Part shown: in pieces, positions 52,097 to 63,200 of the stretch
How the letters are laid out: every line of letters begins with the position of its first letter
Position numbering within the stretch: the first letter of the stretch is position 1
Assembly (NCBI RefSeq): GCF_900091315.1
Contig: NZ_FLSP01000022.1
Span: forward strand, 34,678-98,677
Reading direction: 5' to 3'
Origin: Streptomyces sp. DI166
GTDB taxonomy: Bacteria > Actinomycetota > Actinomycetes > Streptomycetales > Streptomycetaceae
DNA length: 64,000 nucleotides
Made by a program: the position numbers and the translations under genes
Notes under the pieces: generated by a model
The model's database searches: none
What the model was told of the DNA's origin: nothing
The model's input: only the letters and a program-made list of their open reading frames with translations

Positions 52097-54153
52097 CGGT
52101 CCAGCTCCTTCGCGGCCTGCACGTACGCGGCCCACGAGGGCTCGACGGACGCTTGCTGGGCGTTGAGGACAGCGCGGGCCCACGCTCGCGGGTTGCCGGC
52201 GCTCTTCGGCTTCGGCGTTCCGGGGTTCACCGGGCGGCCCTTCCAGCGCCCGCTCCGGCGCTCCAGGAGCCAGCCGCCGATGCCGTGGAAGTCGGCCTCG
52301 AAGCGGAGCGGGGCGGGGGTGTCGGGGAGACGCTCCGTCCACCAGCCCGGTTGCTCCGGGGCCTCGAACGTCCACAGCCGTCCGTCGGCCGCCGCGAACA
52401 ACACCTCGTCCGCGTCCCGACGGCACAGCTCCATGACGGCTGCCGCGTCCTGGGTCGTGGCACCCGTGAAGTCGGCGCCGGTGATACCGGTCGGCAGGGC
52501 CTGCTCGACAAGGAGGGAGGGCGATTCCGAGGCCTTGCCGTCCACGACGGTGAAGCCGCAGACCTTGGTCATCTTCGGCTCGACGACGGCTTGGTCCGCG
52601 GTGGCGAAGTCGATCTCCACGCCTGAATAGCTCACCGTGTGGCGGCCCGGCTCCAGCCGGAGCACTGCCAGGGGGACAGAGCGGCCCGCGGCAACCGCCT
52701 TCCTGAGCTCGGGTCGTTCCTTTCCGTCGACCAGGAGGGTTCCCGTGCCCTCCGTGGCATCCGGGAGGACCACCTGGGGCTCGCCTCCCCGCAGATACAA
52801 GTGGGAATCGAGCGACGGTGCGAGCTTCAGTCCTCCCTCAAGGCGGAGTTTGAACTGGGCCGGGGGCTGCAGGAGGCCGACGGCGCCCTGGACCTCCTGG
52901 AGCGCCCGTCGCAGGGTGACCGCGTTGTCGAAGGTGACAGGCTTGTGCATGGACCAGCCCTGCGGCACCCAGGCCAGCTTGCTGGTGTCGGCGCTCCGGC
53001 CCGTAGTCGCGGCCTTGTCCAGCAGCCGCTGCACGTCCCGCTGCGCGGTCGGGGCGGCGAGCACCACGTGTGCCTCTCCTGGGTGAAAGCCGTCGGTGCC
53101 GGCCCAGATGCCGAGCACGTCGTCCCGTGCGAGCACCAGGACGGAGGAGGAGGGGCGACTGAGCACCAGGTTGCCCCCGTCGCGTCGGATGCCGCTAGTG
53201 AGGGTGTCCGCACTTGGGGCGGGCAGACCGGTCACCTCATAGTAGGCGGTGTCGCCAAGCTGCTCGAGGACGACGCCATCCTCAAGCTCGATGCACTTCT
53301 TCTGCTCCGCGGACCGCAGGCGTGCCACCCAGCTGAGACGGCCCGCGTCCAGCCGCACCAGGAGTTCGGCCCGGGTGACACCAGTGGGCACCAGGTCGTC
53401 CGAACCGTCCCAGGAAGCAGCGTAGTTGCCGATCAGCTTGGCGAGGAAGGGGCGCAATTCCTCCTCCTGCAGAGCGTTGCGGAAGCCCTTGGAAAGGTGC
53501 TGCTCCATGCCCCGGATCTCGATCTGGGCCAGCAGCGTCTCCCCCGGCAGCGGCCAGGTCGTGCCGTGCTCCCGCAACGACCGGAAGAACTTCGGCATGA
53601 AGGACCGGTCCGCGCCACTGAGGAGCGCCTGGGACTGAGCAAACCCGATCATGCTGCGGTTGGAGGGCAAATCAGCAGGGGCGGGAATGGTACAGAGACC
53701 CCGTGCGCCCCTCTGGCTGAACTGCCAGGAGGCCAGCACCTGCCACATACGAGAGATGGGCTCGTAGTGCTGGCTGCCCAGTTGCTTCTCGTCGCCGGTC
53801 AGCAGCTCGGAGAAGCGGGCGTGGTAGGCAGTGGCCCGGTGGTTCCGGTCGTTCACCATCCGGGACGCGGCCATCACTGAGCAGGCCAGCAGCGGCAGGA
53901 AGGCGGGCACGCCCTCCTTGTCCTGCTGTCGCTTGCGCCAGCGGTAGCCCTCGATCGCGCTGTACGGTTCCGCGGTCCCCAACCGCAGGAACTTGCCCAC
54001 ACACTGGGCGAGAGGCTCCTCTATGCCGTATCCGTGCCTGAGCTCCTGCTCCACGTCGTCGTCAACGTAGAACAACGTCGGGTGGCCGGCGTGCTGCCGT
54101 CCGAAGAACTCCTCGGCCAGCATTTCCTGCCACGCCTCATAAGAATGGTCCAC
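52093..54153 (-). CDS. Unknown first protein of helicase-chaperone operon (686 aa)
   Basis: This is the promoter-proximal gene of the operon; family not recognised. The first 250 residues are helical (EAWQEMLAEEFFGRQHAGHP, AIEGYRWRKRQQDKEGVPAF, RMWQVLASWQFSQRGARGL). The remainder is predicted mainly beta, with repeated short strands (LAWVPQGWSMHKPVTFDNAV, LRLEPGRHTVSYSGVEIDF). A two-part design of helical cap and beta-rich recognition region would suit a sensor or adaptor, but this is inference. GTG 54153 is the likely start; its Shine-Dalgarno is weak (GGGGAC). The stop overlaps the next start as ATGA. Confidence 0.75.
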   Translation of the reverse strand: MDHSYEAWQEMLAEEFFGRQHAGHPTLFYVDDDVEQELRHGYGIEEPLAQCVGKFLRLGTAEPYSAIEGYRWRKRQQDKEGVPAFLPLLACSVMAASRMVNDRNHRATAYHARFSELLTGDEKQLGSQHYEPISRMWQVLASWQFSQRGARGLCTIPAPADLPSNRSMIGFAQSQALLSGADRSFMPKFFRSLREHGTTWPLPGETLLAQIEIRGMEQHLSKGFRNALQEEELRPFLAKLIGNYAASWDGSDDLVPTGVTRAELLVRLDAGRLSWVARLRSAEQKKCIELEDGVVLEQLGDTAYYEVTGLPAPSADTLTSGIRRDGGNLVLSRPSSSVLVLARDDVLGIWAGTDGFHPGEAHVVLAAPTAQRDVQRLLDKAATTGRSADTSKLAWVPQGWSMHKPVTFDNAVTLRRALQEVQGAVGLLQPPAQFKLRLEGGLKLAPSLDSHLYLRGGEPQVVLPDATEGTGTLLVDGKERPELRKAVAAGRSVPLAVLRLEPGRHTVSYSGVEIDFATADQAVVEPKMTKVCGFTVVDGKASESPSLLVEQALPTGITGADFTGATTQDAAAVMELCRRDADEVLFAAADGRLWTFEAPEQPGWWTERLPDTPAPLRFEADFHGIGGWLLERRSGRWKGRPVNPGTPKPKSAGNPRAWARAVLNAQQASVEPSWAAYVQAAKELDR

Positions 54154-54936
54154 TCTGTCCCCAAAAGAGAGGTTCCGATGCCCTGTTCGTGAAATCCCTC
54201 CCCGGGCATGGAACGGTCCTCCGCGTCACACTAGAGCCCGCCACCGACAACGGGCTGCTGCCGAACGCACCCTCGGGGCGCCGTCCCCGTCGGCCGTGCA
54301 GCCTTGACCGTCACCGCTCGGCGCAACTTAACGGCGCGCAACACGCAAAGACGTATCCGTCCCTGGCGTCGTCCACGTCGAGCCACGCCCACTTACGGCG
54401 CACGAGAGCGCCGCCTCCCGTGCGATCCCGCGATCTTCGCCGCTGCTCCGCCCTGGCCAGACGTGCCTTCTTCTCGCCAATTGCGGCCTGCCGACAGGGC
54501 CCGCTTCCCCCCATTGCGTCGTACACGCAGGCAGGTTAGCTGAATCCACCAACAAGCTTCACAGGGCCTCCATATCGGGAATGCCTGACGGGGCGCTATA
54601 TGCGCGTATCATTGCCTTTTTCGGCTACTCGCATTCAACAGCACGCTGCCGGACCAGGCTCGACCGACCCGCCCACGCCCCCGTCCCCTCTCTCGGACCG
54701 CGGCTGGCCGACGCTGTTCCACGCAGCGGCCGCGATCAGTCCGCTGCTCGTGGGCAATCCCATGAAGTCCACCATCGAAAAGGCGATGGACGACCCTGGG
54801 CTGCCGCCCACGTCGCTGAACCTCCGGCGCCCAGCCGCTGATGTAGGTAGCAAGTCTTACGAGTCTCGGCTGACCCAGTTCCGTGGAGTCCCCTGCCTCC
54901 GTGGCGATGGTTGCAGCGACACAGAGTCGCCCCCGT
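54154..54936. other. 783-bp gap between the two helicase operons
   Basis: No convincing gene is seen on either strand; a 145-codon plus-strand frame (54600-55037) overlaps the helicase 3' end and lacks a ribosome site. The gap must hold the promoter of the chaperone operon (minus) and the end of the other operon. It has AT-rich patches near 54,480-54,650 unlike its surroundings, including GCGCTATATGCGC. I see no clear hairpin terminator. Confidence 0.45.
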
Positions 54937-57249
54937 CTACAAGGGCAGGAATGGGCTGGGCCTGCCGTGCCACGAGATGCGCAACGCGTCGCGGGCTCGG
55001 GTGGTGGCAACGAAGAGCTGGTTGCGGCTCTTCTTGAGTTCGCGTTCGTACCGCTTGGGGTCGGTCGTCTCGTACTTCTCGACGACAGCGCTGCGCGGCA
55101 GGATGCCGTCGCTCGCGCCGATGACGGCGAGCTTCTGGTACTCAAGTCCCTTGAAACGGTGCATCGTTCCGATGTGGACCTCGCCGCCACCTTGCGGGCC
55201 GTCCTTGGTGAGGGTCGCTGTGGTGATGCCGTGCTTCGTCTCCAGGTCGGCGGCGACCCGGCCTGCCATGTCACCGTCGGCGACGCAGACGGCCATGGTG
55301 CCGCTCGGATCGCGTACGGTGCCATCCTTGCCGGGCTGGGTGATGTCTGCGCGCCACTGCTTGAGAGCCTCGGCGAGCTGAGTGATCTCGTCGGTCCAGT
55401 CGGCGCAGGCGACGTACTCGGGGGCTGGGCCGTGCAGCAGGGAGTGGTAACCGTCGAGGGTGTCGGTGCCGTCGTCGAGGTCGTCGTAGGTGCCCCCGCG
55501 GACAACCTTGGCGGCCTGGTCGAGGATCTCCTGGGTGGTGCGATAGCTCAGCGTCAGTTTCGAGGAGCGGCCACCGCGGATGTTGATGCCGACGGTGGAA
55601 AGGGTGACTTGCCGGTCGTAGATCCGCTGGTGGGTGTCGCTGGCGATGAACAGGTCGTCAGGGCCGGAGGCGACCATGGCGCGCAGCATCTTCCAGTGGG
55701 CGGGGCTGAGGTCCTGGGCCTCGTCGACGACGATGTGACGGTAGCGATGACGCAGGTAGCGCATCGCGGAGCTGTTGTCGTCGAGGTGGGCCAGGTCGCC
55801 ACCGCCGATGTCCGTCTTGCGCTCGGCCCGCGTCTGGATCTTGCGGGCGCGTTCCATCTCGTACCGCGCCGCACGCTCGGCAGCCTGAGCCCAGGTCTCC
55901 CGGCCCATGCCGTTGAGGCGCAGGGCGAACTGCTCGAGCAGTTTCCAGACGACGGCGCGTTCGGGGCGGCTGAGGGCGCGGCCCATACCGGCACGACGGG
56001 CCTTGAAGTACTCCTGACGGGTACCGAGGGACTGTCCCAGGACGATCTGCTCCCATTCGTCGAAAAGGAATTCGGCGTCCCAACGCTGCTCGTCGTGTTC
56101 GAAGAGGACCTCGCGCAGCACGTCCAGCGCCCGGTCGTCGGTGATCAAGCTGCGCTGTGCGCCGGGCGCGGTGTTCTCATTGAGGACGCTCTGGGCGAGC
56201 TGGTCGATGTGCTTGATGTCCACGCGACCGAGCAGCGCCGGGTCCATGAGCGAGGTGAGTCGGGAGCGCAGGTCGGCAGTGAGGTTCTTGGTGTACGTGG
56301 TCAGCAGGATCGGCTTGCCGTGGCCGGGCGGCAGGGCTGCCGCGAGGCGGGCAACCCGGTGCAGGGCAACAATGGTCTTGCCGGTGCCGGGGCCGCCGCT
56401 GACCCGGCCGGGGCCGCTGTAGTTCCGTTCGACGATCTTGCGCTGGGTGGGGTGGAGGTAGACCTTCCAGGCTCGGAAGTCGCCCTCGGCCAGCACGTTG
56501 CGGATGTCGTCGTCGACCGTGGTGACCGCGGTACGGGTGAGGGCCGCCGCCATGTCGTCCTCGAAGCCCGGTTCGAGCTCGGTGGAGGCAGGTTGGGTGA
56601 TCTCGCGCTCGACCTCGTCGACGGACATGCCGGAGCCGAGGCCGGTGAGGACCTCGGCAGTCAGGCGCGGGGCGCCGGCGATGAGCTGGTCGAGTTCCTC
56701 ATCGGTCGTGACGGCGAGGGCCGGGCCAATGAGGGCGTCGGCGACACCAAGCCGACGCAGGTCCTCGGGGGTGCAGCCGACGAGGAGCGGTTCGGCGGGG
56801 ACGGCCGACTGCTGTGTCACGACGGGGACGGGCGTGGGCTCGGCCGGTGCGGTGTGCTCTTCCTGGGCCGGCGTGAGCTGGAGGCCCACGCGCTGGAGGA
56901 CGCTCTGGCCGACGACGCCGAGGTCGACGAACTCGATCTCGCCGGTGATCCGGTTGATGGCGACGGTGAGTTCTTCGTAGACGTCCTTGCGGTGGCGGAC
57001 GGCAACGATCAGCCATTGCTGGACGCCATCGGCGCCGACCCCTGCCCGGGCCAGCAACGCCCGGTACGAACGGTCGATCTTGGCGCGGAAGATCCGGCCG
57101 TCGCCCTTGAGAGGCTTGAGGTCGAGGCTGGGGTGATCGGGGTCAAGACGGAACTGGTGGCAGAAGTCGTAGAACTTCGTCTTGACCGACGAGTCCATCT
57201 TGTAGAGCTCGTTCTCGGCCTTCTGGTAGAGGCTCAGGCGTGCGGTCAT
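54937..57249 (-). CDS. UvrD/Rep-type helicase with RelE-like N-terminal domain
   Basis: This 770-residue superfamily-1 helicase has Walker A GGPGTGKTIVALH (K291), motif II VVDEAQDLSP (D509), motif III-type FIASDTHQRIYDR, SYRTTQEI and the C-terminal HRFKGLEYQ plus VATTRARDAL. Residues 1 to about 100 look like a RelE/YoeB-fold module (LSLYQKAENELYKMDSSVK, KPLKGDGRIFRAKIDRSYRA, WLIVAVRHRKDVYEEL). In toxins that fold cuts mRNA on the ribosome; fused here it may be a structural or RNA-binding module. Its ATG overlaps the giant helicase-nuclease stop (ATGA), so it is the last gene of that operon. Confidence 0.85.
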   Translation of the reverse strand: MTARLSLYQKAENELYKMDSSVKTKFYDFCHQFRLDPDHPSLDLKPLKGDGRIFRAKIDRSYRALLARAGVGADGVQQWLIVAVRHRKDVYEELTVAINRITGEIEFVDLGVVGQSVLQRVGLQLTPAQEEHTAPAEPTPVPVVTQQSAVPAEPLLVGCTPEDLRRLGVADALIGPALAVTTDEELDQLIAGAPRLTAEVLTGLGSGMSVDEVEREITQPASTELEPGFEDDMAAALTRTAVTTVDDDIRNVLAEGDFRAWKVYLHPTQRKIVERNYSGPGRVSGGPGTGKTIVALHRVARLAAALPPGHGKPILLTTYTKNLTADLRSRLTSLMDPALLGRVDIKHIDQLAQSVLNENTAPGAQRSLITDDRALDVLREVLFEHDEQRWDAEFLFDEWEQIVLGQSLGTRQEYFKARRAGMGRALSRPERAVVWKLLEQFALRLNGMGRETWAQAAERAARYEMERARKIQTRAERKTDIGGGDLAHLDDNSSAMRYLRHRYRHIVVDEAQDLSPAHWKMLRAMVASGPDDLFIASDTHQRIYDRQVTLSTVGINIRGGRSSKLTLSYRTTQEILDQAAKVVRGGTYDDLDDGTDTLDGYHSLLHGPAPEYVACADWTDEITQLAEALKQWRADITQPGKDGTVRDPSGTMAVCVADGDMAGRVAADLETKHGITTATLTKDGPQGGGEVHIGTMHRFKGLEYQKLAVIGASDGILPRSAVVEKYETTDPKRYERELKKSRNQLFVATTRARDALRISWHGRPSPFLPL

Positions 57250-60200
57250 CGTGCGGCACTCTGTTCTTCGGAGTCGGGACGGGCAGTGGCGTCGGGGAGC
57301 ACGCCCAGCAGAGCATCAAGATCGGCGAGCCAGTCGTCGGCCGAGCGGATGGTGAACCCGGCGTCACGATAGGCGCTCCAGGTTTTGTTGCTCTCCTCGT
57401 CCTCCTGGTCGTACGGCTCGGCCATGACGGCGATCCGCGGGGTGCCGTGGTCCCAGACGAAGTCGGCGAGCCAGCCGCGTTCGCCGAGCTCGTAGCCGTA
57501 AGCGGGGGCCTTCTTGCCGCCGTCGGCCAAGACGTGGGCGAGGCGGGTGAGGGGGGAGTCGGGGTCGTCCTCGTCGAGGTATTCGAGGATCTCCCGGTCC
57601 CACAGCAGATCCCGCACCGCAGCTTCGAGAGGAGTCTCGTTGGAGACTTCCGCGGGTACGGGCTGCGGTGCAGGTGTCCCGGTGCCATACCGCACGACGA
57701 GGGATTCGAGTTCACCGAGGCCGCCGAAGGCCTTGAAGACCGAGATGTCGAAGCCTGCTGCGGTGGCTGTGGTGAGTTGAATGCCGTCGCCGCCGTCGTG
57801 GGCAAGGAACTGCAGGATGTTGGACCACTGGAGCCAGGAGCGCCAGCGCGCCTTGTGTTCGGGCGTGCCGAGCTGGTCGTGTGCGGAGTCGTCAAGGCAG
57901 GCCAGGGCGGACCAGTGGCCGGTGGCCGCATCGACGAGGAAGGCGACAGGGAGACCGGACTGGTCGCAGGTCTGGAACAGGTTGAGTGTGCCAGTGCCCT
58001 GGACGGGCGCCGGGTCGATGCCGTCGGTGCGGCCCCAAGCCTCGAGGAGCCCGCTGAGCGTCTGACGCGTCTGGTCGGGCGTGCCGTTGCCGACGAGGAT
58101 CTCCTGGCCGGTTCCGAGGAGCCCGCCGACCATGGCTGATGCCCGCTTGCCCCAGGCCGCGTCGTCCGAGCTGCGCAGGTAGGCGAGGAGCATGGTCATC
58201 GGGTCGGTGAAGGCGGTGGTCGCGAGGTCGTCGCCGCCACGGTCGGCGTAGAGCTGCTTGGCGAGGTCCTGGGCACTTCGTGGGTACGGCGGCCACACCG
58301 GCTCGGCCGCCTCTCGCCCCGCGCCGGACTCGGCCGTGTTCGTCTGCCGCTCGAAGGCGTCGAGGTCGTCCCAGGTGAGCTGGAAGACGGTGCGCCCCTC
58401 GGCCCGGAGCCGGTTGCGCTTGTCGGCATCGCCGGCGAGCCGGTTGTGCCGACGGGAGGCGTGAAAGCGATGACCGTCGAGGTAGACGGTGATCTTCTGC
58501 TTGGGACCGTCGACGCGTTCGAAGGTGAAGTCGGTACGGGTGTAACCCTCGTTGCGCTGGGTGGTCAGACGCCAGCCGTGCACGGTGCCGACTTCGTCGA
58601 GACGCAGATAGGCGCTGTTGTCGCCGCTCTCCTCCAGCACAGCGTCGCCGCGCTGTCCGGCCCACCCGCGCAGGGCCTTGAGGAAGCGTGCCTCCAGATC
58701 GGATTCGACCTGGCCGTCCAGACCGATCTGATCGGTGTTGCCGACCTTCTTGGTGTCCCAGGCGTCGGTGTCCGTGCCCAGGAGTTCGTCGAGGATCTCC
58801 AGGGCGGCCTGGCGGGAGACGCGCTCGATGTACTGCTCGTCGGCGTAGAGGTACAGACAGCGGTGGCAAGCCGGCCCGCCCTCCTCGTTGCAGGGGCACT
58901 CCACGAGCAACCGGCGCGCGCCCTCCAGCACCTGACGGAAAGCGGCAGGGTCGGTGAGCCGGTCGAGGTAGCCGGTGCCGTGCGGGAGACGGTCGTACAG
59001 GACGAGGAAGTGCCGCTTCTCCGTGGTGTCGCGGTCCGGCATGGTGGCGAGGGTAGTGGCGAGGTGTTGAGGGTCGCCGCCGAAGGCGCCGTCCACGCCC
59101 AGGCGCAGGGCCGCCTGGAAGGAGTGGACCTTCTCCTCGACGAGGACGGTCGCGGCCGGCAGCAGGATGCGCAGTGCTTCGGTCTCCAGCTCATGGGCGA
59201 GCAGGACCGGTTCCTGAGGTACGCCCTTCTTGCCGCGCCGCAGCGGGCACCAGGGGGTGTGGTGCTTGAGTTCGCGCTGGCGGTTGGCGGAGTTGTCGAC
59301 GGCGTCCCGGTCGTCGTCGAAGACCGGTCGTCCGTCTGCGCTCGCGGCTCCGCAGGCGGTGCACACATGGAAGGGGGCGATGCGCACCGGCTTCCCGGCG
59401 AGCTGGTCGTTCTCTTGGGCGCCGATGCTGAGCGGTCCGGTGTTGATCCGGCGGATGACGGCCCGGCGGGTGTAGTCGACGCCGAAGATCTCTTTGGTGT
59501 GCCGCCAGGATTTGCCCTTGACGAAGTGGTCGGGATGGATGTCGACCATGTCGATGACGGTGTAGAAGCGGCGGTCGCGGTCGTCGCTCTCGTCGCCGAT
59601 CCTGGCGTCCTCCCGCTTGTCACGGGCCGTCACGACACTGGGCTGGATGATCTGCCACAGGCTGCCGGAGTCGGCGATGCCCGTCTCCCCGCAGCGCGGG
59701 CAGGGCGTGATGTCGTTCTCGGCGTTCTCGGTGCGGACGTAGCCGCACGAGGGGCAGAAGCGCCAGTGGCGCCAGTCCTGGTCCCGGCCGGTGACGATGT
59801 CGATGCCGGTGATCCGGTGCTTGTAGCCCTCGGCGTAGAAGGTGTTGCCAGGGGCGAGTTCGGACAGGGCGAAGCCGCGCGGTCGCCCGTAGGAGAACGG
59901 CTTCGACTTGTAGCGGGGCCGGCCCTCGGGCGTGGTGCCCTCGGGCCAGAAGACGGTCGCGTCGAGGGTGGTCGTGGCGTCGATGAGGGCGTAGTTGGGC
60001 AGCAGGCCGAGGTCGCAAAGCACGGTCTGCGAGGGCTGACGCTGGCGCGTAGCACCCTGGTTGGAGATGGCGCCGAGCTCGGCCTCCAACTCCGCCTTCG
60101 TGCTCGCCTGTTCGTCGTCGCCGTCCTTGAGCTCGTCGATCGCGGCACGGATCGTACGGATACGGGTGCGCAGCTTCTGGTTCTCGCGCTCCCACTCCCG

Positions 60201-63200
60201 CTCGGCCTTCTCGATCGCGCTCCGGATGCCGCGAACCGCGTACTTCTCCAGCTCCGCCTTGGCGGTGTCGCTCACGCCGGTCGGGAACAGGGCGAGGAAG
60301 TCGGCGACCAGTTCCTCGCCGTGGGCGAGGGCGGCGTCGGTGAAGTCGGCGAGGTAGCCGGAGGGGCCGAAGAGCTCGTCGACCCGGCGTGACAGCGCGG
60401 CCAGCGGCCTGCCGTCCTCGCGCAGCAGCCGTCCCCGCGCAGCGAGATCGAGGAGGTGGGCGGTGTACTGGCGGCGAAGGATCTCGATGGCCGACAGATA
60501 CGAGCCCGGTGGCACGATCCGCCCGTCGATCATGTCCCGTGGCCGGTCGAGGAAGTACAGGTCGCGGCGCTTGCGGTCGGGGATGGTCAGCAGGAAGGCG
60601 TTGCCGGTACGGCGACCGGCACGGCCCGCCTGCTGGGCGTAGTTGGCCGGACGGCGCGGCAAGGCACCGAGGACGACGGCGGACAGGTCGCCAATGTCGA
60701 TGCCCATCTCCAGGGTGGGCGTACAGGACAGCACGTTGGGGTCGTTGAATCCCTCGCCGTTACGGAAGGCGTCCTCGACGCGTTCGCGCTTGCCGCGGGA
60801 GAGCAGACCGGTGTGCTCGGCGGTAATGACCTGGTAGGTGCCGGCTCGCCGGTACAGGCTGCGGTAGTAGTCGTCGCGGTAGTCGCGGTCCCGGTCGTGC
60901 CGGTCCACGGTCTCCAGCCATCTATCACCAGCGACCAGGCGCCCCTTCGCGCAGCGGTACGCCTGGCAGGGTTGCCCGTGGTACTGGGCCAGCAGCGAGG
61001 GGTGGACGGTCTGCTCCCAGAAGCACTTCGGGCAGCGCACATATGCCTCGTTGACCTGGGCGTTGGTCAGCAGCTGCAGCCGGATGGCGCCGGGTTGAAG
61101 GCCGTACAGGCGGGCGGCCGTGTCGCTCGGGGTGCGCGCCGCGAGCAGCCCTGCGTCGGTGAGCCGGGGCAGCAGCCGGACCCAGAACTCGTCGGCCTGC
61201 TCACGGGTCATGTCGAGGCAGCGCTGGGCCCAGGTCTGATACCAGGACAGACGTCCGGCCGCGAAGTCGAACTCGCTGCTCGGCTTGGGCCGCGCCAGCA
61301 GGAAGCTCGGTGCGGAGACCCCCTTGGGGAAGGCCTTCATACCGCGCGGGCGTCCTCCCCAGATGAAGTAGCGGCTGGTGCCCGCCTCGTCGAGGAACTT
61401 CTCCAGCCACCGGTGCCCGACCGCACCTCGCGTACGCAGCCGCTCCAACAGGCCGCGCAGGAAGGCCAGATAGCGCTCGTCGTCGTGTTCGGTGAGGGTC
61501 AACCCGCGGTGGGCGGCCTCCTCATGAGCGGCGCGCACGAGCGCCACGGCCGCCTGCTCGTCGGGGATGTCCACCCAGGCGGCTGCGGTTCGGGTCAGTT
61601 CGAGGGTACGGCCGTTGCGGGAGCGGTGGCCGAACTCCATCACGGCCTCGAATGCGAACCGTTCGCCGATCAGGTCCCAGGTCTTCTTGTCCCCGCCGCG
61701 CCCCTTGCCTGACAGCAGACGCGCCACACCCGTGTCGTCGTGCAGGTCCGGCGGGACGACGGCGGCGAGCGTCTCCCGGTCGGTGGTGGCCGCGACGACA
61801 TCGGCGACAAGGTCGTTGAGGGCACTGGGCCGCTGCTCGCTCAGATGCTTGGCGAACAGGGCCCGCAGGGAGAAGGTGTACGAGCGGGAGGCGACGAAAC
61901 CGGCCCGGTGCGCGGCGTCCTGCACCGAGTCGTTGAACATCAGCGTCTTCGTCTCACGCTGCTTCTTGTCCATCTCCCCGCCGGTGAACAACTGGGTGAC
62001 GGAGGCGGCGGCGAGAGCAGCGGCACCCGTACCGACGAAGCGGATCGCGTTGTGCGTGCCGCAAGCTGGGCACCAGTCGTCCTTGGCGGCGCGCTCCGCC
62101 GTGTCGCCGAGCTGGACGAGCACGAAGGCAGAGTCGGGGCCGGCGGGCGCCGGATTGCCCTCGTCGTCGTAGTCGCCCTGGGGGTCGGGAAGACGCAGCC
62201 GTTGGGACAGACCATCGAGCACCATGAGCACGCCCGCGCCGCCGGTGGTCAGCGATCTCTGCGCTGCCGGGTCCATGGCGGTACGGCCGTTGCCCTCACG
62301 GGCCTCGTTGTCGGTGGCCGCCACCAGGGTGCGCACCTTGGCCTTCTCGGCGGTGACGGTGGCCCGTCGGATCTTGTGGGCCTCGAAGTTCAGCTCCTCG
62401 AAGTCCGACTCGGGGGCGAGGACCGACCATCCAGAACGCCCGCACTCGCGGCAGTAAACCGCGGGCAGGAAGACCTTGGTGTCGCGGGAGGTAGTGGTGT
62501 CCGGCGTCGTACGCGACTGGCTCTGCGCCCCTGCCGTGTCCCACGCGAACTCGGCCTTCGGCCACGGCAGTACGCCACGCAGCATGCGGGTGACGGACCG
62601 CGCCCACTGGTGCACCTCGACCTGGACGAAGGGACGGCTGATCGCGGCCGGCGTGTCAGGGTTACGCGCCACGGACAGCAGCGCGACAAAGCGGGCGAGT
62701 GCCAGCGCAGCGAGCTGGGGCCGTGTCGTGATCGCCTCGTCCCAGCTCTTCGCCCCACTGCGGCGCATCACGTCGAGGACCTCGTCGTAGGTGCGCACAG
62801 TGCCGTCGAAGGCGTTCAGGACCGCGTACGTAAGCCGGTTGCGCTTCAGTGCCGCGCCGAGGGCGACCGGATCGGTGATCCGGCTTCCGGTGACTGCCTC
62901 GGCCAGGTCCGTGAGAGCTTCGGCGCCGGAGGCCGGGTCCGGCAGGGCGGTCAGCGTCTCGGGGGGCGTGGCCTGACCAGGGAGGAATCTCGCGTCAGGG
63001 ATCGACTCGTCCACGCCCAGGATGAACTCGTCGACCGTCAGCCGGTCCTCGCCAACGATCGCGTCCTCGGTGAACTCCGCGCCGAAGACGTTGGTGGCCA
63101 CGGACAGGAGTTGCTGTACCCCGTCCTCATCGGTGCCGGAGGCGAGGGTCGCGGAGGTGGCGACGGGGGTGATCGAGCCGAGCGGCTTACCAGGCTGGTT

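Noticed and set aside
54600..55037. A 145-codon plus-strand frame in the inter-operon gap.
   Set aside because: It runs into the UvrD gene end, has no ribosome site, and loses protein-like character halfway.
54883..57372. An 829-codon plus-strand frame over the UvrD gene.
   Set aside because: Antisense to a complete helicase with all SF1 motifs.
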